Positions 1 to 8,699 of a DNA stretch of 42,027 nt are shown in pieces. Positions within the stretch are counted from its first letter, which is position 1, and every line of letters starts with the position of its first letter. Below the pieces are notes generated by a model that saw only the letters and a program-made list of their open reading frames with translations, searched no databases and was not told where the DNA came from. The stretch is taken from NCBI GenBank assembly GCA_030611105.1, contig JAUWQL010000013.1:1-42027 (forward strand), given 5' to 3'. Source of the DNA: Bacteroidales bacterium. Its GTDB lineage: Bacteria > Bacteroidota > Bacteroidia > Bacteroidales > UBA12077. A program made the position numbers and the translations under genes.

Positions 1-115
1 TAACTCTGGCATAATTTCTGTTTACTTTAATTTCTATTGCATTTACCGGGCACACCCTTACACATGAGTAACTTAAGTTACATTTATCTTTTAATATTTC
101 AACAATCGGTTTCAT
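1..115 (-). CDS. N-terminal fragment of a 4Fe-4S / [FeFe]-hydrogenase-like (HydS-type) protein, truncated by window edge
   Basis: Minus-strand reading from ATG at 115: MKPIVEILKDKCNLSYSCVRVCPVNAIEIKVNRNYARV... Ferredoxin-like start resembling the N-terminus of the 4873-6864 protein. Not in the ORF track because it runs off the edge. Confidence 0.6.
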   Translation of the reverse strand, partial: MKPIVEILKDKCNLSYSCVRVCPVNAIEIKVNRNYARV

Positions 116-153
116 AAAATCAAATTGTTTTCAAAAATTAAGAAAAGCCGGAT

Positions 154-399
154 TTAGTCTTTTCCAAAAAGGTTTTCCAATAAATAAATTACATTTTCAG
201 GAGAAATATTCTGGTATTCTTTTCCGTCTACTGTTATGATCGGTCCATTTTCACAGTTTTCATAGCAATGATTTCCATGGAAAAATACTTTGTCTTCCAG
301 TTGATGTGTTTTAATGTAATCTTTTATTAATTGAACCGATTGTTTGTTTCCCCTTGAAAAGCAAGAGCTACCCAGACATATAACTATTTCTTTTTTCAT
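154..399 (-). CDS. Small thioredoxin-like [2Fe-2S] ferredoxin
   Basis: CLGSSCFSRGN...GNHCYENCENGPIITVDG: CX4C...CX3C pattern of NuoE-like 2Fe-2S proteins that accompany multimeric [FeFe] hydrogenases. Confidence 0.75.
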   Translation of the reverse strand: MKKEIVICLGSSCFSRGNKQSVQLIKDYIKTHQLEDKVFFHGNHCYENCENGPIITVDGKEYQNISPENVIYLLENLFGKD

Positions 400-618
400 T
401 TATAAAAAATCAAAAGTAAAAACTTTCAGCTTTTAAATTGAATAATAAAGTTGTCTTTAAATTTATTGCAAGATAGATAATTTAATTGATTTTGCTGTAA
501 TCTTAGAATACATGTTGTACAATATATAAGCATTTTGGTAATGTTTATTCTTTACTCATTCAAATGCAACTGGTAGTTAATGAGTAAGTTACGTTGCGGG
601 TTCTGTGATTTACAATTA

Positions 619-636
619 GTGTTAATAAAATAACAA
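619..636. promoter_or_regulatory. Candidate Rex operator 1 (gTGTTAA-TAAA-ATAACAA)
   Basis: 16 of 18 positions match the TTGTTAA-N4-TTAACAA Rex consensus by eye; upstream of the hydrogenase operon; rex is encoded at 8700-9326. Confidence 0.7.
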
Positions 637-653
637 TGTTTATTAAATAACAA
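636..653. promoter_or_regulatory. Candidate Rex operator 2 (aTGTTTA-TTAA-ATAACAA)
   Basis: 15 of 18 positions match the Rex consensus; phased 17 bp after operator 1 and covering the expected -33 region. Confidence 0.55.
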
Positions 654-662
654 CAATATTCG

Positions 663-670
663 TATATTTG
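663..670 (+). promoter_or_regulatory. Bacteroidota-type -7 element TATATTTG (TAnnTTTG)
   Basis: Exact TAnnTTTG match 37 bp before the likely ATG (707); the -33 position (TTTA) falls within Rex operator 2. Confidence 0.5.
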
Positions 671-706
671 TAAAGTATAGCATTTGTGAATTTAATATTT
701 TGGTTT

Positions 707-1168
707 ATGCCAGATTTAGATGAAATACTAGAGAAGTATCCATTTGTACAAAGAGATAATCTTATCCCTGTTTTACAGGATATACAAGATGAGTTTGGAT
801 ACTTATCGGAAGAGGCTATTGTAAAAGTAGGAAAATATCTTAACCTGCCTACAGTTAAAATATACGGTCTGGCTACATTTTATCATCATTTTCGATTTAT
901 TGCCAAAGGAAAATATCATATTAAAATATGTAATGGCACTTCTTGCCATGTTAATTCAAATATTTTAATAATTAATGAACTTGAAAAAAAACTGGGAATT
1001 AAAGATGAAGAGATAACGAAAGATGGCTTATTTAGTTTAGAGGAAACGACCTGTATGGCGGCATGTGGTGAGGGGCCTGTAATGGCTGTAAACGATAAGT
1101 ATTTTACTAATTTGACCATTGAAAAAGTTGCTGAAATTATTGATTCTTATAAAAGTATGGAAGAATAA
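707..1168 (+). CDS. NuoE-like [2Fe-2S] subunit of multimeric [FeFe] hydrogenase (HydC/HndA-type)
   Basis: MPDLDEILEKYPFVQRDNLIPVLQDIQDEFGYLSEEA...LATFYHHFRF...CNGTSCHVN...TTCMAACGEGPVMAV. The track starts at 686; ATG 707 fits the family start better. Confidence 0.92.
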   Translation: MPDLDEILEKYPFVQRDNLIPVLQDIQDEFGYLSEEAIVKVGKYLNLPTVKIYGLATFYHHFRFIAKGKYHIKICNGTSCHVNSNILIINELEKKLGIKDEEITKDGLFSLEETTCMAACGEGPVMAVNDKYFTNLTIEKVAEIIDSYKSMEE

Positions 1169-1171
1169 AAT

Positions 1172-3121
1172 ATGTCTGAAAAGGTCAACTTTAAATATAA
1201 AGATTTCTTAATTGAGAATGTTCTAAAACTCAAATCTGATAAACCAGAAAAAGAAGTTGTTGCACAACTAAATTTAATACAACGCAAAACGATTGATAAA
1301 CCAGTAATAACTGTTAGTATAAATTCTTCTTCGATTATATCGGGGGTACAGAAACTAAAAACGGACATAGAAGAATATCTGGTTGACAGGAATATTGATG
1401 CTGAGATCATTCCTGTTGGGAGTTTGGGTTTAAGTTCTTTAGAACCTGTTATCTCGATTCAATTACCTGGGAAAACGCGTTTGTTTTATAAAAAAGTATT
1501 ACCCGAAAATGTAATTTCAATCCTTGATGGTTCTTTTAATAATTTTATTCAGGAAGAAAATATTCTGGGACAATTGAAAAATGATATACAAGATGCGTGG
1601 GAACAGGTACCTTTTTTAGACGAACTGGCTTATTTCCAAAATCAACAAAGATTAATTTTAAAAAACTGTGGATTTATCAATCCTGAATCAATAGAAGAAT
1701 ATATAGCTTCAGGCGGGTATAAGTCGTTTTATAAAGTAATTAGCAAAAATACCCCGGAAGAAGTTTGCGATATAATTGAAAAGAGTATGCTTCGTGGGCG
1801 TGGAGGCGAAGGTTACTTAACGGGGAAGAAATGGAAAATAGCTTATAAAACACCCAGTGATCAGAAATATTTAATCTGCAATGCAGGTGAAAGTGATCCG
1901 GGGGCATTTATGGAACGATTACTCATTGAAAGTGATCCACATAAAGTAGTTGAGGGAATTGCGATTTCGGCTTATGCAATTGGTGTGAAGAAAGCATATA
2001 TATATATTGAATCCGAATATGACCTTGCCATTGAGCGAGTGAAAAATGCAATAGCTCAAGCTAAGGAATTTGGATTGTTAGGACATGATATTTTAGAAAG
2101 TGGTTATAACTTAGAAATTATAATTAAAAAAGGAGCTGGTGCTTATGTTTGTGGTGAAGAAACGGCATTGATAAGTAGTCTGGAGGGGAAACGTGGTAAA
2201 CCACATTCAAAACCTCCGTATCCTGCTACAAAAGGATTATATAATCAACCTACAGTAGTTAATAATATTGAGACACTGGTTAATGTGCCGATAATTATTG
2301 AGAAAGGTATAGAATGGTATAAGTCAGTAGGAACAAAGGATAGTAAAGGAACGAAAGTTTTTTCCATTTCGGGGAAAGTAGAATACACTGGTTTAGTAGA
2401 GATTGAAATGGGAACAAAACTTCGTGATGTGATCTTTCGTGTAGCCGGAGGAATAAAAAACGGGAAAAGATTTAAAGCTGTTCATATTGGAGGGCCATCG
2501 GGTGGAAGCTTAACCGAAAAACATTTGGATACTTTGATTGATTATGAATCTATAATGTTAACAGGAGTGTCTCTTGGTTCTTCAGGAATGGTTGTACTTG
2601 ATGAGGATAATTGTATAATTGATATGGTTAAATATTTCATGAACTTTATGCAAAAGGAAAGTTGTGGAATTTGCATTCCTTGTCGTGAGGGAACCAGAAG
2701 AATGCATGAAATATTAGAGAATATTAGCAAAAGACCAAAAGATGAAAATGGTCATACAACCTTACAGCGCTTTAAAGGCGTAATGCAATTAGAAAGTTTG
2801 GCTGAAGTATTAAAAGATACTTCCATGTGTGGATTAGGAAAAAAAGCATCAAATCCGGTATTGAGTACTCTTAAATGGTTTAGAGATGAATACGAAGAAC
2901 ATATTTTTGAACGTAACTGTGAGGCTGGTGTTTGTCAGGAATTAAGAACTTTTGAAATTGATGTTGATGTTTGTAATGGTTGTACATTATGTGCAAAGAA
3001 ATGCCCGACAGGCGCTATATTCGGCACAGTCAAAAATGTTCATTTCATAGTTCAGGATAAATGTATTGGATGTGGAATATGTTTCGAAACGTGTAAGTTT
3101 TCGGCAATTATAAGTAAATAA
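1172..3121 (+). CDS. NuoF-like flavin/Fe-S subunit of multimeric [FeFe] hydrogenase (HydB/HndC-type)
   Basis: NuoF core (GRGGEGYLTGKKW, GAGAYVCGEETAL, SCGICIPCREGTRR) plus C-terminal 2x[4Fe-4S] (CNGCTLCAKKCPTG, CIGCGICFETCK). Confidence 0.94.
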   Translation: MSEKVNFKYKDFLIENVLKLKSDKPEKEVVAQLNLIQRKTIDKPVITVSINSSSIISGVQKLKTDIEEYLVDRNIDAEIIPVGSLGLSSLEPVISIQLPGKTRLFYKKVLPENVISILDGSFNNFIQEENILGQLKNDIQDAWEQVPFLDELAYFQNQQRLILKNCGFINPESIEEYIASGGYKSFYKVISKNTPEEVCDIIEKSMLRGRGGEGYLTGKKWKIAYKTPSDQKYLICNAGESDPGAFMERLLIESDPHKVVEGIAISAYAIGVKKAYIYIESEYDLAIERVKNAIAQAKEFGLLGHDILESGYNLEIIIKKGAGAYVCGEETALISSLEGKRGKPHSKPPYPATKGLYNQPTVVNNIETLVNVPIIIEKGIEWYKSVGTKDSKGTKVFSISGKVEYTGLVEIEMGTKLRDVIFRVAGGIKNGKRFKAVHIGGPSGGSLTEKHLDTLIDYESIMLTGVSLGSSGMVVLDEDNCIIDMVKYFMNFMQKESCGICIPCREGTRRMHEILENISKRPKDENGHTTLQRFKGVMQLESLAEVLKDTSMCGLGKKASNPVLSTLKWFRDEYEEHIFERNCEAGVCQELRTFEIDVDVCNGCTLCAKKCPTGAIFGTVKNVHFIVQDKCIGCGICFETCKFSAIISK

Positions 3122-3141
3122 GTATTTTATAAACTATCATC

Positions 3142-4866
3142 ATGCTTATTGATATAGAGGTTAATAATAAAAAGATACAGGCTAAAAAAGGAGAAACTAT
3201 TCTTGAAACTCTTAATAGGAATGGTATAAAAGTTCCTACTTTATGTCGAATGGATGGTTTTACACCAACCGGGGCATGTCGAATGTGCGTGGTTGAGGCT
3301 GAAGGTAAATCAGGATTAATTCCTTCTTGTTCGTACCAGATTGAAGAACCGATTAAAATAAGAACACATTCTCCAAGGGTAATTCAAGCCAGAAAAATGC
3401 TTGTTGAATTATTGCTTTCTAATCACCCTGATGATTGTTTATATTGTGCAAGTAACGGTAATTGTCAGTTACAGGATTTAGCTGTTGAACTGAATATAAG
3501 GGAAAGAAGAATATCAGGAGAAAAAACAAAAGCCAGTTTGGATCAATCAAGTCCCGGAATTGTTCGGGATCCGGCAAAGTGCATACTTTGTGGTCGTTGT
3601 GTAAGAGTTTGCGAAGAAGTTATGAATGTTTTTACTTTTGATTTTTATAAACGTGGCAACAAAACAGCAATTGCTACCAGCATGAACAAGGACCTTAATT
3701 TTTCAAATTGCATAAACTGTGGTCAATGCCTGTTGGTTTGCCCGACAGGAGCATTATACGAAAAAACAAATCTTGATATTGTTCAACAGATGTTGAATAA
3801 TACGGATGTAACTGTTATTGCTCAATATTCACCGAGCATTTCTGTTTCTATAGCTGATGAATTAGGATTACGTTCAGGAAAGGATATCAATGGCGTTTTA
3901 AATGCTGTTTTAAGAAGAATAGGGTTTAATAAAGTTTTTGATACATCGTTTGCAGCTGATGTAGCAATTTTTGAACAATCAGCAGAGCTCGCAGACAGAA
4001 TTAAAAATGATGAAAATTTACCTATGATGAGCAGTTGTTGTCCGGGATGGATTAAGTATATGGAACAGTCTCATCCGGATATGATTGATCATATTTCGAC
4101 AACCAAATCGCCACAACAAATATTGGGAACTTTAATAAAAAGTTATTTTGCACAAAGAGAAGATATATCACCGGAAAAAATATTTTCAATTTCTATAATG
4201 CCTTGTACTGCTAAAAAATTTGAGGCTCAACGTGAAGAAATGACACACAAAGGTATTTCAGATATTGATGTGGTATTAACAACACGTGAATTACTTAAAC
4301 TTATTAAACTTTATGGTGTCGATGCACAGTCATTAGATGAAGAAATGCCTGATATTCCTTTTAATACCCGAAGTTCAGCAGGGAAAATGGTTTCGGTTAC
4401 GGGTGGAGTTGCTGAAGGTGTAGCACGAACTTTAAACTATCATCTTACCGGAAAAGAATTACCAAATATAAAAATCACTAAATTAAGAGGATTTAAAGAT
4501 AGAAAAGAAGTATCTGTAAAAATTGGAAAACAGGAAATAGGAATTGCGGTCGTAAGCGGACTAAAATCAGCTAATAAGCTTATAGCCGAAATAAGGGAAG
4601 GTAAAAGTGATATTCATTTTATTGAAATAATGGCTTGCCCTGGAGGGTGTATTAACGGAGGAGGACAAGCTTTTAATAATGATGAGAAAACATTAAAGGC
4701 CAGATCAAAAACCATTTATGATTTAGATGATAAAGAAGCGATTAATGTTGCACACAAGAACTCAAATCTCATTAGTTTATATAATGAATTTCTGGGTGAA
4801 CAATTAAGTGAGAAGTGCATTAAGTTGCTTCATACCAAATATAGTAAGCGTGATGTATTACTTTAA
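3142..4866 (+). CDS. hydA: [FeFe] hydrogenase catalytic subunit (HydA/HndD-type)
   Basis: N-terminal 2Fe-2S and [4Fe-4S] domains; H-cluster motifs MMSSCCPGWIKY, IMPCTAKKFEA and FIEIMACPGGCINGGGQ. Confidence 0.96.
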   Translation: MLIDIEVNNKKIQAKKGETILETLNRNGIKVPTLCRMDGFTPTGACRMCVVEAEGKSGLIPSCSYQIEEPIKIRTHSPRVIQARKMLVELLLSNHPDDCLYCASNGNCQLQDLAVELNIRERRISGEKTKASLDQSSPGIVRDPAKCILCGRCVRVCEEVMNVFTFDFYKRGNKTAIATSMNKDLNFSNCINCGQCLLVCPTGALYEKTNLDIVQQMLNNTDVTVIAQYSPSISVSIADELGLRSGKDINGVLNAVLRRIGFNKVFDTSFAADVAIFEQSAELADRIKNDENLPMMSSCCPGWIKYMEQSHPDMIDHISTTKSPQQILGTLIKSYFAQREDISPEKIFSISIMPCTAKKFEAQREEMTHKGISDIDVVLTTRELLKLIKLYGVDAQSLDEEMPDIPFNTRSSAGKMVSVTGGVAEGVARTLNYHLTGKELPNIKITKLRGFKDRKEVSVKIGKQEIGIAVVSGLKSANKLIAEIREGKSDIHFIEIMACPGGCINGGGQAFNNDEKTLKARSKTIYDLDDKEAINVAHKNSNLISLYNEFLGEQLSEKCIKLLHTKYSKRDVLL

Positions 4867-4872
4867 TTTAAC

Positions 4873-6864
4873 ATGAACGGGGTGTCTAATAAAAACAGAG
4901 ATTTAGTTTATACACTAAAGAACAGATGCAGGGTATGTTATACCTGTGTTAGGGAATGCCCTGCCAAAGCCATTAAAATTATTAACGGGCAGGCCGAGGT
5001 ATTAAATGAGCGATGTATTGTTTGTGGGAACTGCACAAAGGTTTGCAGCCAGGGAGCTAAAGTATTTTTAAACACGGTCGATTATGTTTATAGCTTGCTA
5101 AAAAATGGCAATAAAAATATTGCTATTGTAGCACCAAGCTTTCCGGCCGAATTTACAGAAATATCAAATTATAAGATTTTTGTTTCAATGGTTCGGGCCA
5201 TTGGATTTGATATAGTTTCAGAAGTTGCATTTGGAGCAGATTTGGTGGCAAAAAAATATAGAGAATTAATAGATCAGAAAAATGATAAATGTTTTATCTC
5301 TTCTGATTGCCCTGCTGTTGTTTCATATATTGAACATTACCATCCGGCATTGGTAAAAGATTTAGCCCCTATTGCTTCTCCAATGGTTACAATGTCGCGG
5401 GTTATGAAATATATATATGGAGATGATATTAATGTGATTTTTATAGGCCCCTGTGTTGCAAAAAAATCGGAGACTGACGAAGTGGACGAAATGATAACTT
5501 TTACCGAGTTGCGTGATATTTTTGAACAAAAAGAAATTACCCAAAAAACAGTTCAACCTTCGGAGTTTGATCCTCCGTTAGGAGGTAAAGGTGCTATTTT
5601 CCCTGTGAGTCGTGGGCTTTTGCAAACTGCCGGAGTTACTGACGATGTTTTTGATGGAAATATTATTGTAGCCGAAGGTAGAAATAATTTTCAGGAAGCA
5701 ATTAAAGAATTTGAAGATGGATTATTACGCTCTCAACATCTGGAATTACTGAGTTGTGATGGATGTATTATGGGGCCTGGAATGTCGGGCAATGGAAAAC
5801 ATTATACACGCATGATACTTATAAATAATTATGTCCAGAAGAAGATTAATAGCTTAAAAGAAACTGAGTGGCAAAAATATATTGATGAATATATTGATAT
5901 TGATTTATCGGCTAAATTTGAAACTAAACGAAAAATCTTAAAATTCCCTGATTGGAATGAAATACAAAAAGTATTGGAATCCATGGGAAAGAAAGATACA
6001 AAAGACCATTTAAATTGCGGTGCTTGCGGATATGAATCGTGTGAGGAGCATGCTATTGCTATTGTTCAGGGATTAGCTGAAAATGAAATGTGTTTACCTT
6101 TTACAATAGAAAAATTACATAATTCGGTTAACGAGTTGGCTATTACTAACGATAAGTTAACTTCCATACAACAAGCACTTAAACAATCGGAAAAGATGGC
6201 TAGTATGGGACAGTTATCGGCAGGAATTGCTCATGAGTTAAATAATCCATTGGGTGTAGTAGTTATGTATGCCAATATTTTACTTGACGAATCAACTAAA
6301 GATTCTCAAGTATATAAAGACCTTAAATTGATTGTTGATCAAACAAACAGATGTAAGAAAATAGTTGGTGGTTTATTAAACTTTGCCAGAAAAAATCAGG
6401 TAAACTACAGTAAGATTAATATTATCAAATTGGCAGAGCAATGTACTGAGGCTGTTATCATTCCAAAAAATATTGATATTCACATTTATTCATCAGAGCT
6501 GAAAGATCCTTTTGCAATGCTTGATCATGAACAAATGACACAGGTTATTACAAATCTTATTAAAAATGCGATTGATGCAATGCCGAAGGGAGGCAAACTT
6601 GAAATCAAACTGGAAGAAAATAAAGAAAATGTAATTTTTAGTATAAAGGATTCCGGAATTGGAATTGAACCGGAAGCTCTTGATAAAATATTTGAACCTT
6701 TTTATACGACTAAAGGCATAGGAGCAGGGACAGGACTGGGGCTAGCTACAGCTTATGGAATAGTGAAAATGCATAAAGGAAAAATAACAGTGTATTCAAA
6801 TAACGATCCTGAGAAGGACCCGACAGGAACTGAATTTAAAATATCAATTCCAAGATTTGTGTAA
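4873..6864 (+). CDS. HydS-like degenerate [FeFe]-hydrogenase domain fused to FeS domain and histidine kinase
   Basis: 2x[4Fe-4S] (CRVCYTCVRECP, CIVCGNCTKVC); H-domain motifs SSDCPAVV, IGPCVAKKSE and ELLSCDGCIMGPG; FeS domain LNCGACGYESCEEHA; HisKA (AGIAHELNNPLG) and HATPase_c (NAIDAMPKGG...GIGAGTGLGLA). Confidence 0.9.
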   Translation: MNGVSNKNRDLVYTLKNRCRVCYTCVRECPAKAIKIINGQAEVLNERCIVCGNCTKVCSQGAKVFLNTVDYVYSLLKNGNKNIAIVAPSFPAEFTEISNYKIFVSMVRAIGFDIVSEVAFGADLVAKKYRELIDQKNDKCFISSDCPAVVSYIEHYHPALVKDLAPIASPMVTMSRVMKYIYGDDINVIFIGPCVAKKSETDEVDEMITFTELRDIFEQKEITQKTVQPSEFDPPLGGKGAIFPVSRGLLQTAGVTDDVFDGNIIVAEGRNNFQEAIKEFEDGLLRSQHLELLSCDGCIMGPGMSGNGKHYTRMILINNYVQKKINSLKETEWQKYIDEYIDIDLSAKFETKRKILKFPDWNEIQKVLESMGKKDTKDHLNCGACGYESCEEHAIAIVQGLAENEMCLPFTIEKLHNSVNELAITNDKLTSIQQALKQSEKMASMGQLSAGIAHELNNPLGVVVMYANILLDESTKDSQVYKDLKLIVDQTNRCKKIVGGLLNFARKNQVNYSKINIIKLAEQCTEAVIIPKNIDIHIYSSELKDPFAMLDHEQMTQVITNLIKNAIDAMPKGGKLEIKLEENKENVIFSIKDSGIGIEPEALDKIFEPFYTTKGIGAGTGLGLATAYGIVKMHKGKITVYSNNDPEKDPTGTEFKISIPRFV

Positions 6865-6880
6865 TTTAAAATCATTAATT

Positions 6881-7276
6881 ATGACAGATAATAAAAAACT
6901 TATATTAATAGCAGATGACGATTTGGACTACTTGTTTCAGATGGAACTTTATGTAAAAAGCTTTGGTTTTGATGTCGTTAAGGCTGAAAGCCAAAAAGAA
7001 GCTGAAATATTAATTGAAAATACAAAACCTGATCTTGCAATATTCGATTTAATGATGGAAAAAGATGATAGTGGTTTTATTTTATGTTATAAGATGAAAA
7101 GAAAACATCCGGATGTTCCTATAATTTTAGCTACTGCAGTAGCATCAGAAACAGGAATTTCTTTTGGAGTTAATTCTGATTCAGATAAACAATGGATTAA
7201 GGCTGATTTATACCTGGAAAAAGGAATTAGAAAAGATCAATTACATAAGGAGATTAATAAATTGCTTAAAATATAG
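6881..7276 (+). CDS. Single-domain response regulator (receiver)
   Basis: LILIADDDLDYLFQ...LAIFDLMMEKDDSG...; no output domain. Track start 6857; ATG at 6881 is more likely. Confidence 0.85.
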   Translation: MTDNKKLILIADDDLDYLFQMELYVKSFGFDVVKAESQKEAEILIENTKPDLAIFDLMMEKDDSGFILCYKMKRKHPDVPIILATAVASETGISFGVNSDSDKQWIKADLYLEKGIRKDQLHKEINKLLKI

Positions 7277-7405
7277 TGGCGGAAAAACCCTGTCTGCGAC
7301 AGGCAGGTTGACAGAGCCTGTGGGTTGACAGCGGGAAGGAAAGGCCTGTCAGAGTTTGAGTGAAGCGGCAGTTGGCAGTGGCAGGAACACAGATACAGTT
7401 TGCAG
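7275..7405. repeat. Dispersed intergenic repeat, copy A
   Basis: AGTGGCGGAAAAACCCTGTCTGCGACAGGCAGGTTGACAG...GTTTGAGTGAAGCGGCA...GGCAG...CAGTTTGCAG; near-identical to 18099-18190, with an extra ~38 bp internal segment. Confidence 0.85.
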
Positions 7406-7423
7406 TCCCGAAAACTTTCGGGA
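7406..7423. repeat. Palindromic element TCCCGAAAACTTTCGGGA
   Basis: 18-bp near-perfect palindrome; related copies at 10402-10419, 11962-11979 and 13570-13587. Confidence 0.8.
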
Positions 7424-7470
7424 GTAGTTTATTAACTTGTAAATTGGCAAAAACCTGAAACCTGAACCGA

Positions 7471-7486
7471 TCCGCCAGCTGGCGGA
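7471..7486. repeat. Perfect 16-bp palindrome TCCGCCAGCTGGCGGA
   Basis: Read directly; GC-rich palindrome in an AT-rich genome. Confidence 0.8.
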
Positions 7487-7538
7487 GAGCTCAACGAATG
7501 TAAGGAGTTAAATTTGAAACTAATTAAACAACTATTCG

Positions 7539-8657
7539 ATGAAGAATTTAAATGTAATGGTGGTTGACGATGAACCCGGAATACGTTCCGGGGTAAGCCG
7601 GATATTAAATAACTTTACAGTTAGTTATCCATTTATGGATGCTGATATTGACTTTAATATAATTAAGGTTGAGACAGGAGAAGAAGCGATAGAAAAAATT
7701 AAATCAGATCATATTGATATTGTTTTACTAGACAATAAATTGCCCGGAATACAAGGTACAGATGTTCTGGAATTTATTAATGAAAACAAACCCGAAATTC
7801 TGGTAATGATGATAACATCTTACGCTTCACTGGAGCTTGCTGTAAAAGCGACAAATAATGGTGCTTACGATTTTATACCAAAACCATTTACTCCTCAAGA
7901 GTTAAAGTCATCTCTTGAAAACGCAACGAAACACCTTTTTCTTCGTGGAATGACAAAAAAAATGAAAAAGGAAGGAAAGGAAATTCGATACCAGTTTTTA
8001 TCTGTTTTATCGCATGAACTTAAAGCGCCATTAAATGCAATTGAAGGATATTTACGTTTAATGCAAGATAAAGATGTAGGTGAAAATATTACAGACTATG
8101 AGCAGATGATTGATAGGTCTTTGAAAAGGATTAAAGGCATGCGCAATTTGATTATGGATTTACTTGATTTAACTAAAATTAATTTTGAAAAGAAAACTGA
8201 AAAATTCAGAACAATAATATTGGGCGAAATAGCTCAGCTTTCAATAGAAGCAATGAATCCTTATGCCATACAAAAAGATGTGCAGATTAAACTTTTAGAT
8301 GATGAAAATATAAAACTAAACGCAGATCCAGGTGATATTGAAATAATATTTAACAACCTGATATCTAATGCGGTAAAATATAACAATGATGGTGGTGAGG
8401 TTCTTGTTTCATTAAAATCTGCTAACGATAAAATATATATTATTGTTAAAGATACCGGAATAGGTTTGTCGCAGGAAGAAACTGATAAATTATTTGATGA
8501 GTTTTTCAGGGTTAAAAACGAACAAACAAAACATATTACCGGTAGCGGATTAGGTTTGTCAATAGTTAAGCGTGTTGTAGATTTATACAATGGCGAAATT
8601 CATATTGATAGTAAAGTTGGTAAGGGTTCAATTTTTACTGTAATATTGCCAATGTAA
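7539..8657 (+). CDS. Receiver-histidine kinase hybrid
   Basis: Receiver (VMVVDDEPGIRSG, LLDNKLPGIQG, PKPFTPQEL) followed by HisKA (LSVLSHELKAPLNAIEGY) and HATPase_c (DTGIGLSQEE, GSGLGLSIVKR). Confidence 0.9.
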   Translation: MKNLNVMVVDDEPGIRSGVSRILNNFTVSYPFMDADIDFNIIKVETGEEAIEKIKSDHIDIVLLDNKLPGIQGTDVLEFINENKPEILVMMITSYASLELAVKATNNGAYDFIPKPFTPQELKSSLENATKHLFLRGMTKKMKKEGKEIRYQFLSVLSHELKAPLNAIEGYLRLMQDKDVGENITDYEQMIDRSLKRIKGMRNLIMDLLDLTKINFEKKTEKFRTIILGEIAQLSIEAMNPYAIQKDVQIKLLDDENIKLNADPGDIEIIFNNLISNAVKYNNDGGEVLVSLKSANDKIYIIVKDTGIGLSQEETDKLFDEFFRVKNEQTKHITGSGLGLSIVKRVVDLYNGEIHIDSKVGKGSIFTVILPM

Positions 8658-8699
8658 TTTTTTTTTGTAAATTAACAAATTAAAATAATTCAAAATATT

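Noticed and set aside
916-1410. Minus-strand ORFs 916-1119 and 1147-1410
   Set aside because: Lie antisense to clearly coding nuoE/nuoF-like genes and have no recognisable domain.
4873-6864. Second catalytic [FeFe] hydrogenase
   Set aside because: Altered L1 and L3 cysteine motifs and kinase fusion argue for a sensory role.
7275-7405. tRNA or CRISPR-like structure from the GGCAG-rich repeats
   Set aside because: No cloverleaf and no regular repeat-spacer periodicity; no cas genes in the window.
8661-8678. Possible Rex autoregulatory site upstream of rex (TTTTTTGTAAATTAACAA)
   Set aside because: Only the right half TTAACAA matches; the left half is poly-T, so it is no better than expected in AT-rich sequence.
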